From Siphlonurus alternatus (lineage: Eukaryota; Arthropoda; Insecta; Ephemeroptera; Siphlonuridae), in the NCBI GenBank assembly GCA_949825025.1, contig OX463778.1:47082829-47146828 (forward strand): 64,000 bases of DNA, written 5' to 3'. Positions 20,803-39,800 of this stretch are shown here, one piece after another (the first letter of the stretch is position 1; the number at the start of each line of letters is the position of its first letter). The translations under genes and the position numbers were made by a program. The notes under the pieces are model-generated. The model made no database searches, was not told the origin of the DNA, and saw nothing but the letters and a program-made list of their open reading frames with translations.

Positions 20803-23800
20803 AGTTATTAAATAAATAATTATGAATGAGATATTAGAATGTGAAAATTTTAAATTTTTTTAGATTTTTCTGATACCGGGAACTATTTTTAAAAAATTAT
20901 TGAAAGTCTATTTTGATGACGTCACGGGCGGCACTCTGTAAGAAAAAGGATAGGACAGTGCCGCCCATGACGTCATAAAATAGACTTTCAATAATTTTTT
21001 AAAAATAGTTACCGGTCTCAGAAAAATCTGAAAAAATTCACATTACCATATTTTTACCCCTTCTTTCGATTAAGCCACTAAAATGTTCACATTCTAAAAT
21101 CTCATTGTCCATTAATTATTTTCACTGAGAGGTCCTTTTATACTAATACCAAATGGTGACACAGGTGGAAGGGGATATAAAAGGATGTTTCTTTTTTTCT
21201 ATAATTATATTATTATGAGAAAAAAGTCTAGAAACTGTAAAAAAAGTTGAATTACCATGAATGAGGTACACTGTAGCCTGCAACAACCTCTTCTGTTTTG
21301 ATATCAATGACAATAAGTTCTGGCTGTAGTCGACATGAGGTGGCTGTGAGCAGGAGAGCAAATCTCTTGCCCACCCCTAGCAACTTGCGAACTTTCCTCA
21401 TGACGGGAATCATACGCACTTGTGGCACCTCTCCCTCCTCACCCAGCTCATGCTTCACCAGATACGCCATATGCGGGGTCTGAGATGGCCAGCTCTGCTC
21501 GACAAAGTACAAAGTTTGTTCATTGATGTAACAGCCAGCAGTGGTGATAAGAGGCTGAGGGAAGCGATACTGAAATGTTTTGTGGTTCATACTTGAAGGT
21601 CCAGAGCTTACTGGCCACCAGAATACTTGTAAGCAAGTTTGTGTATGAGTTAACATTACCACTTTATCAGGCTCAGGTGAACTTAAACTAACATGAATAA
21701 CCCAATGAGGATGAATTGGAAAACAATGTAAAAGTTGACCTGAAGTAAGTTGCCACAATTTAGCAGTTTGATCTGAAGATCCAGAGGCAAATACATCATA
21801 TTCTTCACATACACTTAAGGTAAGAATGCACTCGGAATGGCCTTGTAATTCATGAAGTGTGTGACCCACTGCAGTGTGTTTAAAAATCTTAATTTCTACC
21901 ACATCAATTTTTCCAGTTCCATAGCCGCAAACTAAAACACCTTTTCCCATACATAGCTTCATGCTTGTAATACTCGATGGTGTTTCCATGAGCTCTTGAA
22001 GAAACTTTGCAGATGCTCCATTTTGAAGAGGTTTTAAATTCCACATGAGTATTCCTTTGGTATTTCCTGAAAGAAAAATAAATTTACATGTATGGTAGTT
22101 ATTAACCTACATAATACAACTTAATTTTTTTAACTATAAGTTCATAAGAACGCAATTTGTGTTTAGTAAAAGATTTCTATAATGAACAGGGCAATGTTGA
22201 CCCGGCCTTTGAGGCAATTCCTGCAGCAGGAATCCTGGCTCAAGGGAATGTATTATTGATTTGTGTCTTTATTTTAATGTTATATGTTGTTGTTTTCTTC
22301 TGTTTTCAGCTATATATTATAACTAAATAATGTAGTATGTAGTCGCAATGTACCAACTGGTATTTAATGCAAATAAAAATAAATTAAAGAAGTACATTTT
22401 CTCTGTGGGTCAGCGGCTAGATTAATCCTCATCAGGGTAAGCCATTATCATCATGTTCTTGGTATATGAGGTCTAGTAAGCCTCACTACTTAAAATAACA
22501 TATATCTTATTAATTAAGTTAATTTAAAGTAACTAAAAAGCAGAAAAAAATTGCCTCGGACATTGATGATAGAGGTAATAATGTTGCTGGTTTACCCCAC
22601 AAGGGGTATGACATCATGTTATTATTATTATTACTTAAATTTAAGAGCAATTAATTCCTACACACACTTTTTTTCTTTAATAAAAATCAACTTAAAAAAT
22701 TCCAAGTTTACTTTGGGAGTAAAAGAAAATACAGTAAGTTTGACTGAATAGCAATGATAAAAATAAACTAAGTTATATAAATGACCATTTGATAAGAAGT
22801 CCAATTTTCTGAACTCTCTAGCTATTTTACTAATTTTAAACTAGTTCATGCATTGAGAAGTTAAAATGTTCCTTGAAATAAAAATTTAGTGCACATTGAA
22901 ACACAGTAAACTTTTGTGTCACCTGTATTTGAGCTAGGTTGAAATACCATGTCTATGATGAAAAATAAAATTGAAGCTTCAGGCCCCGAGGAGTAAATAA
23001 TAATAATAAATCATCGGAACATTATAAAAGAGTAAGTAAAAAATAAAAGGTAGAGTTCTGCAAAGAATTTCAAAATCTTTTAAAGTTCCACCAACTGGAA
23101 AATTTGGAATCCATGCCTTAATTATTTCAAAGCACTTGAATCAATATTTCTCTTTCATTAAAACAATAATAAATTTGGATTTCGTCTAAGTATAAAATCT
23201 TCTCACCTGCAGCCAGGTAGCCATCAGAGTAGGTGAGTGTGGTGACAGGGACATTGCTTGACTGAATACTTTGATTCTGGAAGGCGGAGCCACAACGGAG
23301 ATTCTGGTACGTCCGCAGAGCCCGCACACAGAGATTCTTCCAGTCCACCTCTCCAGCATCCCGAGGCATCGCCACGCCCATCTCTGAGCACTTGTCCCGC
23401 CACACCAGGTGCAGCGACGTCACCATCCTGTCACAACAACTCCGTCAGTCAAGATTTCACGGGTGATAATTACGATCAATATCTTTCAAACATTTTATAA
23501 TTTACATTAATTGTTAGTTTTAAAAAAAGAAAAAAAAAAGCATTCAGTTGATAAGGTATCATACAATATCATTAGCATTATTGTTCAAAGGCATATAATT
23601 GCATATGATTATAAATTTAGGGTTACTGCAATGTAAACAGTATGCTGGCAAAATTAGAGTCTGTTCCAGCATAACATAATACCAAGTTCTTTTACCTATT
23701 CCACTCTTTGCTGACTTTACAAATATTTATGAGTGACTTTACATCTAAGTAGCCACATATAACTTCTTGAAGTTCTCTTGGCAAGGCTCCAAGAATATCC

Positions 23801-23955
23801 TTTTGTAGCAGGGAGATAAGTTTGTGAAAGAGAGTGTATTTCACTTCTGGCTCCACACTCTCAACCAATTTGCAGATAGCGAGGCACTGCTGCATCTGTG
23901 ACATGCCTCGGTAGCCACTGACACTACCTTGCAGCCACTCGTTGAACTCCTCTTC
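20354..23955 (-). CDS. FBXW2: F-box/WD40-repeat protein, FBXW2-like (first exon not found)
   Basis: Substrate receptor of an SCF ubiquitin ligase by homology. Four exons join in phase: 23696-23955, 23207-23427, 21256-22066, 20354-20513 (stop TAG), about 483 residues. Exon 1 read holds the F-box (DILGALPRELQEVICGYLD ... VSKEWNR). The next has VWRDKCSEMG ... WKNL, as in FBXW2 after the F-box. The long exon contains WD repeats (GHSECILTLSV ... ASGSSDQTAKLW). The last ends WLDGLGG ... DIHAVTWRDL like the FBXW2 C-terminus. The initiator exon must lie upstream in the 23956-26100 interval; a two-codon ATG plus donor at 25777-25782 would fit the phase but is a guess. Within the long exon, the half above 21600 is clearly more AT-rich. 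The gene is divergent from RpS15. Confidence 0.9.
20620..20810. repeat. Poly-A and AAAT microsatellites
   Basis: An A-run of about 35 bp at 20622-20659 and an AAAT/AAGT tetranucleotide repeat at 20729-20808, inside the last FBXW2 intron. Confidence 0.9.
20824..21109. mobile_element. Palindromic MITE in FBXW2 intron
   Basis: Arms AATGAGATATTAGAATGTGA ... inverted CACATTCTAAAATCTCATT. Inner arms share AATTATTGAAAGTCTATTTT and its inverse around a GACGTCA-containing loop. The element at 63,800 carries a related AACTATTTTTAAATAATTAT arm. Confidence 0.8.
22195..22635 (+). mobile_element. Dispersed SINE-like repeat, copy 1
   Basis: Blocks GCAGCAGGAATCCTGGCTCA, TCTGTGGGTCAGCGGCTA, GAGGTCTAGTAAGCCT and TTGCCTCGGACATTGATGAT occur in the same order at 57440-57700. 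It ends in an ATT microsatellite tail. A middle piece (about 22255-22385) is extra relative to the other copy. No clear tRNA or 5S head. Confidence 0.75.
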
Positions 23956-26100
23956 CTACAAACATTTAAAATATTTACTATCTATAATGTACACTGTATA
24001 CCATAACATATAACATAATATATTGCAGTACATAATATGTATATATAGGCATATACTAGGTGAAAAAAGAAAAGGCTTAGCAAAGTATTGAATTATGGTT
24101 TTAGATCCCCCCCCCCCCTCCCAGGCCATAATAATGTACGCACACTTTAATACACATGTCATATATTGCATTATATTATTTATAGTGCAGAGACCATCAG
24201 AGACGTTCTTGGCTCATGGCAAGATTGAAATTTTGACCAACAATTCAGAGCTTCCAACTCAGCTTGTGTTTTAATTGGCTAACTATTTCAGAGTTTCCAA
24301 CTTATGTGTGACATGCCCGACATGTGACAGTATGGTGTGATCACTACTGTGATGCATTGTATATCGTCCCAAGAAACTCAGAAACAATAATTTAGTGAAA
24401 CTCTGAAGTTTTAGTCAACTTAATAATTTCAGATCATTTGGGCACATTTGGCACATATATATATTTTAAATGCACGAGGGTCATATGCCTCTTTTAAATT
24501 AACTGTTGATTTTAAATTTCTAAATCAAATTCAAGATCCTTTAATATGGCCACTAAATGCAATACAAGGATCAATAGATTCAGATTTGCGAATTCATATA
24601 ACAACAAAACTGAAAAATGTTAATCAAAGTGAATTATAATTAATATTTTAAAATTTTGTTCTAATTATGTTTCTTTTTTTTTTTTTTTTTTTGTATATGT
24701 CTAAATTAAGTTTTAATACAGTAATTGAATATTGTTATTTTTAATTGTGGCCGTACATATATGTATTTTGTATGTTTTGTCTATGATTGTATTAATAATC
24801 TTTTTTTTTTTTTTTTACAGCTATTTCAAATTTAATTAATGTTTTAGTTTGTAGTCACAATGTATCAACTGATATTTAATGTGAAATAAATAAAATAAAT
24901 AAATAATTTTTTGTAGTATATACCGGTATACGAGTACTGTATACATCAAGTACATTATGAATTAACAGTGCAGTACATATATATGTGTATATATGAGAAC
25001 TATTGGTAAAGTACGTAGTTAATTTTCTACTGAGAAAACTTTTATTTTCTTAAATTAAGATTTGTGTAGGGTATGCATATAAGATGATTCTCCAACATTT
25101 TTTATGATTTGATGGTGAGGGGTTGATCTTAAAGTATACAGATGTAAAATGATACATGGTGATTGAATCAATTATTATACAAGTGAAACGATAAGCAGGG
25201 GTGGATCCAGTGCACGGCTGGATCTAGGAAAGGGGGGGAGAAGGGGTTCCCTATCCTGCAATGTTAAATTTGGGGTGGGTGTCATGATGGGGATGGTAAC
25301 ACCTTCAATGTTTTTTGGAACCTTAAGAGGGGGGGGGGAGGACCTTGATTCCGCGCCTGACGGGGTTAACATATATGTATCATACTGTACATATGCATAC
25401 TGTATGATACATTATATATATGGTAGATGTTTAAAGTCGGAATCTCTTAAGGTCACCAATTTCCCCTTAGTTATATACTGTACATGAATTATATGCATAA
25501 ATATATTATTATATTATATGCATAATCAAATTTTAGGATTTTTAATATTATACAAAAATAAAAAATAAAAAAATAATGTTTTTATAGCTAGTCTCATGCA
25601 TATGCATACAGTAGGCATATGATACTGTATCAAATAATATATACTGCTGTAGTATGATATATTTATACTGCTGTAAAATATTTTTAAGTGTGTATATAAG
25701 CATAGATACAGTACATAAATAATTATTAAAGTTAATGATTATTAATCTGGAGTCAACGATAGCGTCGATAGCTTACATTCATATTAAAAATATCAGTTGA
25801 TATATATTATATGATTTCAATTTTGTTACAAAGATGCTGGAGGACAGATCTAAAAAAAAAATGTTAATTTTCACTGAATTAGAAAAAAGTAGAGTTGATT
25901 GTGTTTTAAGAACATATAAAATAGCTTTATATGTATTTTTTCATGAAATTCAACACATCACAATCATAATTGAGATATTTTCCTAAATAAAAAGTATGAA
26001 TTTAGAAAACAAATTATTGACACTTCACAGGCACGCCTCCTTCTTAAAATTCCCGCAGGACAGCTGATGGTTGCATTTCGCTACTCGTTTATCGGAAGTC
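23956..26100. other. FBXW2 first intron and FBXW2/RpS15 divergent promoter region
   Basis: AT-rich DNA rich in TATGCATA-like strings, with T-runs at 24671-24692 and 24801-24816 and G-runs near 25230 and 25332. It should contain the FBXW2 initiator exon and promoter, which I could not place. No element with clear ends was seen. Confidence 0.35.
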
Positions 26101-26144
26101 GTCATAAAAATCGTCTGCTGTCAAGTTCCTCTAAATTCAGAACC

Positions 26145-31020
<4,876 letters not shown>

Positions 31021-31779
31021 TTTGTATTGCATTCAAACATTATAAAACAAATTTAAAAACCCAAAAGTTTCTTTCAATTCATTTCTCTAGTAATCCTAGT
31101 CGGTAGTGAAAGGAATCTGGCAAGCTCTGGAATCAATAAAAATAATAGAAATATAGAATGAAAATGGTAACTAAAAATTACTAGAAAGCTTGCAGCAAAG
31201 AGTGGCTAAATAGGTGAAAACTTAATTTTTTAAAATTATTTATTATTGTTTGAATCAAAGTATGTAGTTTCATTATGCATAGGGGTAAATTAGTTAGACA
31301 AATAATGCATAAATTATGAATGATGGAAAAATTATGTTACAAATTCATTTTGCATGACTTGCATCAGAGTTAACATTGTACGCTGTATTAAATTTAATAT
31401 ATAAAATAATTCCAAGGTTATTTTACAAAAATTTGTGTTGTAGTTGTAAGCTTCAAGCCAGAGATATAGGTTTTGATGTAATTTTGGACTAAAATATATA
31501 TATATAGTTTCCTTCTTTTTTTCCAAAATGCTTGGAAATTAATTTCCTTAGAAAACTACCTCTCGTTTCACTGCAGATTGTCATCAAGCAAATGGAGACC
31601 TCTTAGGGTGATCCTGGCCATCAAGAGTTGCAGGAATTGATAAACATTATTTTCATCTGTGCTCGCGCGGTGCAACTTGGTATAAATGCGTCAGAAACGT
31701 TCGTAGTAATTTAAGTTTTATAATGACACGACTCGTAGCCAAACCGGTTTTACTGTACAGTGTGACGTCATATATCTCA

Positions 31780-31975
31780 AACTATTTATAAACTAAGATA
31801 GTGACATTTGTAAATTATGTAAAAAAGAACTCCAAGACAGAGGGCATCTATTTAGATGCTCTGCATTAAAAGCGGAACTTGACTTGTTGCCTGGCAACAT
31901 GAAGCGGGAAGAGCAGGAATCCTATCTATATTGGCTTGCTAGAAGTAAAATGGCTTAAACGCCAAAACGTGGCAT
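31780..31975 (+). mobile_element. Non-LTR retrotransposon 3' fragment
   Basis: Reads DSDICKLCKKELQDRGHLFR, CSALKAELDLLPGNMKREEQ, then ESYLYWLARSKMA and a stop, followed by CGCCAAAACGTGGCAT. Same family as 30395-30660, opposite strand. Strongly 5'-truncated. Confidence 0.7.
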
Positions 31976-33000
31976 AAGAAAAGAAGAAGAAGATTTATAA
32001 ACTTTGCAGCTGCACTGCGAGTGATTGAAAATATATAATTCAAATAATGATTAGAACTTTTGATGACTGCCTAATTTTTAATTTGATCACGTTAACATCA
32101 AACCTGAGCACTGATATTATATGAGCATTATATGGTTAATGACTGACCATGATGACCATGAATGTGATTTTTAAGTTATAACCAGAGATCGAGAATTTGT
32201 CTATCAAGGTCACACCATAAAAAAACGTGGCAATGCACTAGCAATGCGACTGCTGGCAGGAGTGGGTGGTGACTACAGTCCCTTTAAAGCATTGACACAT
32301 TTCTTATCTAGTTTTAAAAACAATCAACGCAGTGGTTCGAAATATATGAAAACGTTCATAAAAATATTAAAAAAAATTAGCTTTCAACCATGGAGGAAAT
32401 AGATATTATCCTTGCTTTCAATCTATATAAAATTTTAAAAAATATCTCAAGCCGTTTTTGTGTAATGTTGATTGGAAAATTTAACATTGAAAAGAAAGAA
32501 AAGATACAAAATACACATTTGAATAAATTAATTATAATTAAACCAACAGTTAAAAAACCTGAAAAAAATCAGCAGTATTTGGACAATTGTTATAATGAAG
32601 TCTACCAAATTAATTTCAAGAACATTTGCCGATAGAACTTTTTTCGTCCAAATATCTCAGGTTAAGTTACATAATTTTATTATCAAGCCATTGAATGAAT
32701 GCATGGATTTTCCAGGAAAAAAATTTTCTGTTTGGTAAATAAAATTCTTGACCTAAAACTGTTCAGAAATTTCTAGATGAATCTCAATTGATTGAAATCC
32801 TTGGAAACGGCCCCCATAAGTGCAACAAAACTTCTAGAGAACTTTAATTAAACTCACCATCAATAGCTAGATGTCATGCAAATTTTGAAGTGGCTCTGTA
32901 TGATAAATTTTGAGAAAACTGAAGTAGAAGTTTAACATTGGTCTAGAAGATGGAAACTGGAAATGGAGCTGTTTTGAGAAAACTGCCAATTTAAATTTGC
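31976..33000. other. Intergenic DNA between RpS15 and SIRT6
   Basis: AT-rich. An 81-codon open frame at 32390-32635 is lysine/isoleucine-rich and shows no recognisable domain, so it was not called a gene. Confidence 0.4.
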
Positions 33001-33004
33001 TTAA

Positions 33005-33499
33005 GGGTAAGATAACGCCGCCAATTTAAAAAAAAAAAAAAAAACACTCACACGAAAATTATGAAAAAAATTTAAAATATTCTCCTCTACACCCCTATCA
33101 GTAGCTAAAATATCAGGGGTGGTATTCACGAAGAGTTAAGGAGCGTTTTAGGGAGAGTTATTTTAAGAAGCGTATTTCTTACCTGGTATAAAAAACGCTT
33201 CTTAAAATATCTCTCCCTAAAACGCTCCTTAACTCTTCGTGAATACCAACCCAGGTATACAAATACAAGCTAGTTTCTGAGTCATGAATTTTTAAAGTTG
33301 ACTACACTTTAACATGGAGAAATGGAACTTCCATGTTAAATTGGTCAACTTTAAAAATTCATAACTCAAAAACTAGCTCGTACTTGTAAACCCGATATTT
33401 TAGCTACTGATAGGGGATGTAGAGGAGAAAATTTTAGTTATTTATTTTTTTTCATAATTTTCATGTGAGGGAATTTTTTTAACATTGGTGGTCTTACTC
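33005..33499. mobile_element. TTAA-flanked palindromic MITE hosting a second MITE
   Basis: Same family as 17737: GGGTAAGATAACGCCGCC ... inverted at the right; TTAA at 33001-33004 and 33500-33503. Its left arm is interrupted within ATATCAGG|TATACAAA by the element at 33118-33251. Confidence 0.88.
33118..33251. mobile_element. 134-bp foldback MITE nested inside another MITE
   Basis: Arms GGTGGTATTCACGAAGAGTT ... inverted AACTCTTCGTGAATACCAACC, about 55 bp each and almost perfect. A 4-bp duplication, CAGG, at 33114-33117 and 33252-33255 restores the host element sequence exactly when one copy is removed. Confidence 0.9.
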
Positions 33500-33851
33500 T
33501 TAATCGATTCCGTCTTAAAAAAATATCCTTGTACTCCGAAGTTACTGAGCTTTATAGTTAATTATTTATGATAAAATAATTGTACATAATATGAAATAAT
33601 ATTGTAGTCATTATTAAATTATTAAATTTTATTAACAATTCTGTGTAAATTACAAAAAAAAAAAAAGAACTAATAACAGAATACTATCCATGATTTATTT
33701 ACAGTATGCCTTTTACTATATTTGACGTCACATTTATATTCAAAGTTCCAATGCTCCAAAAGATTACACACATAAAATTTACACTTAAATTACTTAAAGT
33801 AAGCAAAGTTGGCTCATCATTAAATTCAAACTTATTATCAAGAGACCTTCA

Positions 33852-36800
33852 TTAACTTTCAATTATAGGAGAATCAGCTTCTTCCACTTTATTTTCTGAT
33901 ACAAGTGGAATTTCAGTGTCACTTTGCACTTCATCCTGAGATTCATTTCCATTTGTTACGTCTGGCTTGCACTCAACTGCATCTTCTCTTTCCTCTTGCT
34001 TAACAAGATCTTCTACCTTGATCTTCTTGTTGTTGTGAGCTCCCTCCGAGGATTTACGTTTGACCAAGGGTTTGCACACTTCAGAGTGCAGCTTGCGAGT
34101 GGTCTGCAGGTGCCTGGCACTGATGGTCCACTCCACAGTAGCCTCCAGAGCTTGCTGTGTTGGATCTCGCTCAGGACGGAATGTTGGGATTTCAAGAGAC
34201 AGAAGCTTGAAGAGCTCCTCCATTACTTCATCAACATATGAGTGGATCAGCAGATCACCTTTCCGATCCTTGGGAGAAAAAGAAAGTGCTTTTGTAATTA
34301 GAATTGTAAGTTTATAATAAAGTAGTATACACATGTTTGAACGGAAGAGGGCTTTAAAAGTGTCTTGTTGTTTACATATTGTATTGTCAACGATGTGAAT
34401 TGAACTTGTGGAGTGAAGGTCAGACAATGCTGCTTTTCTTAATTATCACTCGTATTTTGAAGCCAAACGTCACCCATATGATGCCACCCATAAGGCCTTT
34501 GTATAGACACTTTTAAAGCCCTCTTTGGTACTTGCAATATATTAAGGCGGATCTCCATGGAGCGATGTCGAGCAAGGCTTGGCAGGGCAAGAAAAAGTGC
34601 ACTTGCTTCAATGTCATATAGCAGACACTGTTCGCGGGAACATTCACAGCAGGATTTAATCTCTGTGGGAAAGCAATTTTTCCAATCTTCTGCCATATGG
34701 GATTTCAGCAAGTGTGCCTTTCTTGCCCCGCCAAGCCCCGCTCAACATCACTGGATCGCTTTATGGAAAAGCACCTTTATGCTGTTAAATATTAATTAAT
34801 AACAATTTAAATATTCAATTCAATTCTTTATTGCATTTTCAAAATACATAAAAGAGTAAATTTTTCTCCTTTGCATTTTATTAAATAACAAAACAGGTTT
34901 CATTGAGCATCAGACACAGGCTTTCTTCCTTTATTTTATATTCTTAATGCAATCAAATGTCAAAATTTACTACCCTTTTTGCTTGTTTTGATGGTTAATA
35001 CAGTATATAACAGATCTTTTGTTAGTTTACCTCTATCTAGTCTACTGAATTGTCTAGAGGTAAACTAAGATCTGTTATACTTTAAAGGCCTTATGAACCT
35101 TTGCACAATATTAAGTAAATGGTAAGCTTTGCTTCAGTATGATTCGGCTGCATAAAATTTTTTGTTTCAGAAGCACAAATATCAGAGATAATAGCCGATG
35201 AAAAGGCACCTGTGACGTCACTCACGCTTATTTAGCGGCGATGGTATAGGGAAATCCCTGCAAAAGATAGGTTCACTCACGCTGCAACCACGGCCACAAT
35301 TTGACTTCTGGAATTTTGAAACTTTACAGGGCAGTCTTGATAGTATTTGTCAAATAGCCTGAAAGATTTTTGTTGATGACATTCATACAAACTGAGTTAT
35401 TGCGGTAGAAAGAGGAGCGAAAATGTTGTATAGGAAAACAATGTTAAATTTTTGGCTTATCTTGCTACCGCAATAACTCAGTCTGTACACACGCCACCAA
35501 AAAAAATTCTTTCATCCTATTTGACAAATACTATCAAGACTGCCCTGGTAACGTTTCAAAATTCCAGAAGTAAAATTGTGGCCATGGTTGCAGCGGGAGT
35601 GAACCTATCTTTTGGATTGATTTCCCTATATTGTCATCGCTGAATGAGCGTGAGTGACGTCACAGGTGCTTCTTCATCGGCTATTATCTCTGATATTTGT
35701 GCTACTGAAACAAAAAAAATGTATGCAGCCAAATCACACTGAAGCAAAGCTAACCGTGTACTTAATACTGTGAAAAGGTTCATAAGGCCTTTAAGCCTAT
35801 ATTACACGATGCAATTTTTCTGATTATTGAATACAATTTTTCCTTGCAAGAAAATTTCCTCTCCATACAAACAAATGGAGATTAAGTTTTCTTGTAAGGA
35901 AAAATTGTATACAATAGTTAGAAAAATTGTATTGTGTAATACCGGCTTAATATTGTATGTATTGTAGTTTAAATTTTGATTGCCACGGCCTCCTATTTCC
36001 GAAAAAATTACTTAACTGCTTTAAAAAAAAAAAAAAAAAAAAATGTTTGCAATGAATTATATCTCAGTATATATTATCAATATAATACACAATTGATAAT
36101 TTTTTCACCAAACCAAAAATTTAATTGAGTCAAATTCAAAGTCAAACCAGTTTCATAATACTACTGAAATTAATTTAAAACAACGCTTATAAATACTACA
36201 TATCATCTCTTATCTGGAATAATGAGCTATTTGCCTACCGTAATTATGTGCAATATAATGAGCTGTCTTCTAAATCAGGTGAGTGCAATTATAAGCTTCC
36301 TCTTCACAGATTAACAGCTCATATATACAGTAATTGCAAACAATATTCTGTAAGGCAGACAGCTCATTATTCCAGGTGAGGCAGATTTTATATTCAATCC
36401 ATATAATTATGCAGGTCCATGACAGGCTTACATGTTTTGTTGGCTGCAGGTTGCAGATTATCAGATGCCCTCCGCGCTTCTTAGTTTGTAGGGGCAAGTT
36501 ACCACTGGGCAAGATCTGCAGAGTGGTTCCCAGGGTCACACTAAGATCAGCCATACTGCAAATAGAAATTTTGACTTAATTTTCAGGATTTATTTGCAGA
36601 AAATACAACTATATATAGTCATAAATACCCCTCATCATCCCCTCTCCCCTTCATTATTGGAAAAACTTATTTCTTCATGTTTTGCACAACAAAAATCAAG
36701 TAAAAAAAATATATATATATTTAAAAGTGTCATAACAAACTCTATTTGAAACAATGTTATTCTTCAATGCTAATACATACATAAAAAACTATATAGATTT

Positions 36801-39800
36801 CTATCCAAAAATAAATGTCAGGATGTCAGGAAGGTTTGCTACAATTTTTAGAGTGGTTCACCATCTAAAAGTCTGTTTTCTTTGCTCCTGACAATATTAA
36901 CCCTTAAACACAAGAAGGGGCATTCACAAAGCCCTAAGGCCACATTTAGGGCTCAATAATTTAAAGCCCGATTTTAGACATGCTTTTTAGACCCAAAATT
37001 TCTGGTCTTAAATTATCGAGCCCTAAATGTGGCCTTAAGACTTTGTGAATGCCCCTCAAAATAACTGCAGTATATAGCTTTATAGCTGTTGCATACTTTG
37101 TATTTAAAAAATAATTATGGCCGATCGGACATTTTTATTCAAATGAAGTGCACAGTATCACTTGTCTGCAACATGTTTCCTCTGTATTTTTTTTTTTATA
37201 TATCCCTATATTATTCTATGTATGATGATAAAATGTTTTCTATTATGATACAATATCAATGAGGCAGGATACACACCTTGAGTGCCACTCTGCCATGCTG
37301 AGCTCTCGTTCTGGCAAGCTCCCCTCCCAGTCCAGGATGGTGTCATGCACCTTGCCTCGGCATGGCCTGGCCTTTGGTTTTACTGACGGACATGGACGCT
37401 CCAGGCAACGCTGTCCCACCGAGGTGGTTGCAGTGGCTCGCACATAAAGCCTGTTTATTACAAGATTAAAAAAATTAAAATTACTCAAATATCTAAAAAA
37501 AAAAAAAAAAAAAAACAGATACATGAGCTTGCAAGCTTGATTTTGGCGTCTCAAAAGTCAATTATCTTTACTTCTAATATTAAATATATAATATAATATA
37601 CTGTAGACTAGCTGTAGATATATTATTATACCTGTATTAATTTTTTTTATTATTATTTTAATGCATCATATTATTATGTTTTAACAATTTGACTTCAATA
37701 ATTTTTTAAGAATGGGGAATTCTCCTACATTTGTTTTAATTTTTTTCAGATGCTCTATGCCTTGAAATTAAATGTCCCAAAAAAAAAAAGTTTCAATTTT
37801 CAAAATTGGAGACAAGGGAATTTTTTAAAAATCTTCCTTCTTTTGAATTTAGCGCCAAAACGTGACATAGAAACTGCCTAGCAGGCGAAATTTTCCTGCA
37901 ATAAATTTATATTTTCGATTATCACTCTTAAAGTAAACTGATATTAGAGACAAAACTATTGATACTAGGGTAGAAAACCCCGCTGATTTCGATCGTGTTA
38001 CTAAAATTTATTATTAGTCTTTTATTAAACACAGAAAGTGTACATATTAACAGCACTAGAAACATACATTATAGAAAAACATTACAATAGAACACATAAA
38101 ACATACATACAAAACATATATAATAGTTACAGAATAATAGAACAATAGAAAATGATAATAAAACAATATAAAATAAAATAACAGATGATACTAACAGCCT
38201 GTTACATCATAATAATAATATATCATATATATAATCACATATATATAAGACAAAATATGACATAGAAAATAGATAGAATAAAAAAAAAAAAAAAAAACTT
38301 ATTGCTTCATTGCTATTCAAAATCTATAGACTATATGAAATCTCCCCTGGCATAATCGCTAATAGACTTAATTCTAGATTTACAGATATTTAAATGATAT
38401 TGGCTACAATATTCATTACATAATTTACATACACAAGATTGTTCAGCTTTATGATAACCAGAAGATTTACAAATTAGATAATGGAAGCCGTGAACAGCCT
38501 GGCGAGTTAAAACATTTCTAACATTGGATCTATCCAATTGGGGCAGACACCAATATTTACATGTCATAGCATCAGTGCTGTAAAACTCAGGATTAATATC
38601 CTGAGCTTTTTGATTCCTGACAGCTATAAAATTGGAATATTGATCTGTCGTTGGAAGTTTAAACATTTCTTTGATTTCTGTAATAAAATAATTGGAATCT
38701 ATCAGTTTATAGGCCAGTCTAGTTTCGGTAAATTTTGACAGACACAGTAATCTTTTAACAAACATGGCTTGATTATAGCCAATCACTCCTTGACGCTCAA
38801 ACTATGATATCAGGCAGTTGTTGTGTGTTAACTAGGGAGTTTCTACGTCACAATTTTCAGTTTTGCGCGCAGATTGCATACTTTGCCCCTATTCTAATAA
38901 TCCCTTCAGAGTCCCCAAATTTGAGTTAAAAAAGTTGAAACTTAAGTCAAACTTATTGTTAATATGTACCGTATCATAATATAGTAGTTAAATTAAAATG
39001 TGAGTTGTAAGAAAATTCCCCATTATTCAGAGAAATACATTGTGGCGAAAATATTTATTTAAATATCTGTTCAAGTATTATTCCACTCTGAAAACAAAGG
39101 TAGATCACCTGTCGCAGTTACTGCACTCCTCTGTGAACATGTTTCCGTGCAGTTCAGATATGTTGGTGCGTGGCAGGCCGGAACGGAGGTGTAACCCATC
39201 AATGTTCTGGCTCACCACATACTGAACAAGCCCTGCAGCACAAAGTAGAATGCAAAAAAAACATGAGGAACTGGAACATTTCCATCAAAGAATTTTTTTT
39301 TTAATGTTAATTTGCCCTCACGAAAAATGAAATACATAGTATACAATTTGAATTTCAAATGTAAAATTTTACAGCATTAATCTTGAACAAATGTTAAAAA
39401 ATATGTGTATTATAATTATAACATAATTATCATATCATTCATACCTTCTTCCACTAACTTAACTAAAGCCATATGAGTCTTGGTTGGGACAGCATTGTTG
39501 AAAGAAATATTCACCGTTGGCTTCAGTCCTTTAGCTTCCAGAGTCCAAACTCCCTGTGGCCCCCTGTACAAATGTTACAATGAGTTTTTTTTTTTTTATA
39601 TTTTTAGGACATTTATTGTTCTGTAACTTCAACACATTGTATGAAATTTTATTATTCAATTTTTTAATGATACTAATAAATAATTGAATATTATTATTAT
39701 CATGCACATGCAGTAACAGTAATCTAAGTTTATCCTATGGGGACTATCTTAGATATTCAGTATATACCTGAAATCCGGGATTCCTGCTGATGTGCTAATT

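Noticed and set aside
23258..23500. Plus-strand frame over FBXW2 exon
   Set aside because: It is the antisense shadow of the conserved minus-strand exon 23207-23427.
32390..32635. 81-codon Lys/Ile-rich frame between RpS15 and SIRT6
   Set aside because: Composition matches AT-rich non-coding DNA; no domain or splice context.
34439..34711. 90-codon minus-strand frame in SIRT6 intron 6
   Set aside because: Overlaps opposing repeat blocks and has no recognisable domain; SIRT6 phases join without it.
38331..38786. Possible host gene with zinc-knuckle
   Set aside because: The Cys/His tail pattern, the 3' sequence shared with 7165 and lack of introns fit a LINE fragment better.
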